Assembly (NCBI GenBank): GCA_030248215.1
Contig: JASANG010000372.1
Location: 62,001-126,000, forward strand
Length of the DNA: 64,000 nucleotides
Source of the DNA: Enoplolaimus lenunculus
Taxonomy: Eukaryota > Nematoda > Enoplea > Enoplida > Thoracostomopsidae
Direction: 5' to 3'
Part shown: one piece after another, positions 62,699-64,000 of the stretch
Layout of the letters: every line of letters begins with the position of its first letter
How positions within the stretch are numbered: the stretch's first letter is position 1
Program-made: the position numbers and the translations under genes
The notes under the pieces: model-generated
Seen by the model: only the letters and a program-made list of their open reading frames with translations
The model's database searches: none
Told to the model about the DNA's origin: nothing

Positions 62699-62834
62699 CT
62701 GTTCATTTGTCGTCCTGCCTCTGGAGACCAGTGTAACATGAAACCCTGTCAAACCAATGATTGGAACAAATAACAGACCACATATTGACATTACGGCCAT
62801 GGAAGCGAGGTTCTCTTTTGTCAACAGTAGATCC
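62699..62834 (-). CDS. Zdhhc8: ZDHHC5/8 palmitoyltransferase, membrane helix 4 and TTxE motif exon
   Basis: Reads [20 protein letters not shown], then the fourth membrane helix [20 protein letters not shown], then RTTNEQ. TTxE (here TTNE) is the conserved post-membrane motif of DHHC enzymes, needed for fold and activity. The acceptor is CTTCAG (complement of 62835-62840) and completes a Lys codon split across the intron. The donor GTATAT lies at complement 62693-62698, and the exit phase is 0. GLTGFH and SRGRTTNEQ are ZDHHC5/8-class signatures. Confidence 0.94.
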
Positions 62835-63004
62835 CTGAAGTTACAAACAAAATCATTTTAAATTGAGCAAAAAAATGCAATGGAATTCATACCTACCTCA
62901 CACTTTACGCTTAAATATACGCTGGTCTCTAAACTACTTTTACACTCAAATTGGCTATTTGGAGCAATCCTCATACAGAATGCTCGGTGATTTTGTCAGC
63001 TTAC

Positions 63005-63144
63005 TTGTGTAGGAGTGTATAAAGCAAACAGAATCCGAAGACTGACAACATATGGACGGTAAGCGAAAGTAAAAAATAGAAGAAATAACGATAATTACGA
63101 TGTCCAATACAATTGTTCACCCACGGACAGTGGTGGTCGAACGT
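63005..63144 (-). CDS. Zdhhc8: ZDHHC5/8 palmitoyltransferase, catalytic DHHC exon and membrane helix 3
   Basis: Carries the catalytic core: [20 protein letters not shown], with the active-site cysteine in DHHC, followed by hydrophobic [20 protein letters not shown], the third membrane helix. The acceptor is a TTTTAG just upstream (complement of 63145-63150) in phase 0, so the join reads CIE-TFDHHC, as in insect Zdhhc8. The donor is GTAAGC (complement of 62999-63004), leaving phase 2. The exon is too short to be seen as a long ORF and was found by following the family sequence through the intron. All CRD cysteines and histidines expected in this exon are present, so the enzyme should be active. 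Confidence 0.95.
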
Positions 63145-63888
63145 CTAAAACAATAAATCATTGCTGAACTATATACATATCAACGCAAAACACTACGAAA
63201 ACTGCACACGGACTTTTATCTGGCTCTCTCGCTCAACTTACAATGACTCAGTACAAAAGTTATGTAGAATGTTCGCTTAGATTTTACCGGAAATCGAATG
63301 CTTCTTCTAGTATAATTTCGAGGCTCCTTGCACTGAACTGTGGTCAAAACAGATACTTTCACTTTTCTAATATCATCTTGCCGTCAAATTATGGGTAATT
63401 CGGTCTGCGTACGGTCATGGTTATTATACAGTCATTATTTGAAATATCGAAGGAAACGATATTCGCCCACTAACGCATTCAGGTAATCAACAGTCCTACT
63501 GGGTCCATAATTATGTAATGAGCATACTACATATCAGGGTTTAACCGGATATCCAAAAGTACCAGAGCTGGATATTTAAATGCAAATTTTAATAAAAGTT
63601 AAACACACTAATTTTAGTACCAAAATGCTATAATATGTTATAATTTTGTCTGCACGAGGATCTTTGTATTTACTGGGCTTCTTGAACATACTTAGACTTA
63701 TCATTTCTAACAAAATTGGCATCCAAATATTGATTTTGGTCATAAATAATAGTATGATATAGACTCGTGTTATACTTTTCAGCAATAAATATCCGGCAAT
63801 GTAGAATAACACAGTCGGATGTCGATTTTTGGCAGGAGTCAGATATCCGGTTGTGCCCTAGTACGTGTACACATCCAGTAACACTTAC
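63145..63888 (-). other. Zdhhc8 intron splitting the DHHC domain
   Basis: A 744-base GT-AG intron lying between CIE and TFDHHC. I see no other gene or repeat in it; the open frames there merely run on from the exon. Confidence 0.85.
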
Positions 63889-64000
63889 TTCGATACATCG
63901 GTCACACACCGAACAATGAGAACAACGTGGGGGTCGATAAAAGTGACACGTGGTGCACCATTTCATGCGAACTGTAATACCATTAATTTCAACGTTTTTG
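63889..64000 (-). CDS. Zdhhc8: ZDHHC5/8 palmitoyltransferase, exon with first half of DHHC cysteine-rich domain (5' partial)
   Basis: Part of a DHHC-type protein S-acyltransferase, a membrane enzyme that attaches palmitate to cysteines of target proteins through an acyl-cysteine intermediate. This exon reads 37 codons from the window edge, including [20 protein letters not shown] followed by [17 protein letters not shown]. These are the zinc-binding cysteines of the DHHC-CRD, and the segment before MKWC is the one typical of ZDHHC5/8 and insect Zdhhc8. It ends at a consensus donor (GTAAGT, complement of 63883-63888) in phase 0. The frame stays open to base 64000, so the N-terminus with membrane helices 1 and 2 is outside the window. 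An ATG lies inside the exon (MKWC) but is not the real start, because family members are open well upstream of it. Confidence 0.93.

Noticed and set aside
1-64000. Search for retroelement, virus-like, CRISPR, rRNA or bacterial features
   Set aside because: No reverse transcriptase, integrase, capsid or transposase signature, no regular spacer array and no rRNA core seen in either strand by reading.

Overview
This is an AT-rich animal nuclear window: split genes with GT-AG introns, kilobase-scale introns, and many short inverted-repeat transposons. The better-resolved of its two genes has an exon layout and peptide sequence like an invertebrate ZDHHC8. The phylum cannot be fixed from the sequence alone. 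I found no bacterial genes, CRISPR array, intact rRNA, or recognisable retroelement or virus-like ORF. Both genes lie on the minus strand. Most open frames of 60-190 codons here are antisense shadows or repeat-derived.

Right edge (59687-64000): the DHHC palmitoyltransferase ZDHHC5/8 (insect-type Zdhhc8), six exons. The 5' part (cytosolic N-terminus and first two membrane helices) lies beyond base 64000. The DHHC cysteine-rich domain, membrane segments 3 and 4, the TTxE motif, the juxtamembrane cysteine cluster and a long Ser/Gln-rich tail are all readable, with consistent splice phases.

Left and centre (1-42966): a PR/SET-domain (PRDM) gene closest to the PRDM3/PRDM16 class, reconstructed as five exons spread over 43 kb (42820-42966, 22449-22598, 20671-20878, 12299-12491, 1-431). 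The join phases are 0/0, 0/0, 1/1 and 2/2. Exons 1-3 give a short, divergent PR domain (GVWAR, LKYIR, IYY, DIPPSQELLV). Exons 4 and 5 give a charged, nuclear-type linker with an AT-hook-like RRGRPPK. Zinc fingers, if present, lie beyond base 1. The exon at 1-431 has no usable ATG and is easy to miss.

The PRDM introns (11.9, 8.2, 1.6 and 20.2 kb) and the 16.7-kb intergenic space (42967-59686) carry little else but repeats: several hAT-like MITE families, some with 8-bp target duplications still readable; a MITE family filled with CCTAAG (TTAGGC-type, telomere-like) units; a TA-flanked MITE family; an almost perfect hairpin element at 8841-9034; a 1.58-kb head-to-head foldback element at 28607-30185; CAA microsatellites; and small tandem duplications. 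Two degenerate tRNA-like sequences and a few unassigned candidate exons complete the inventory.
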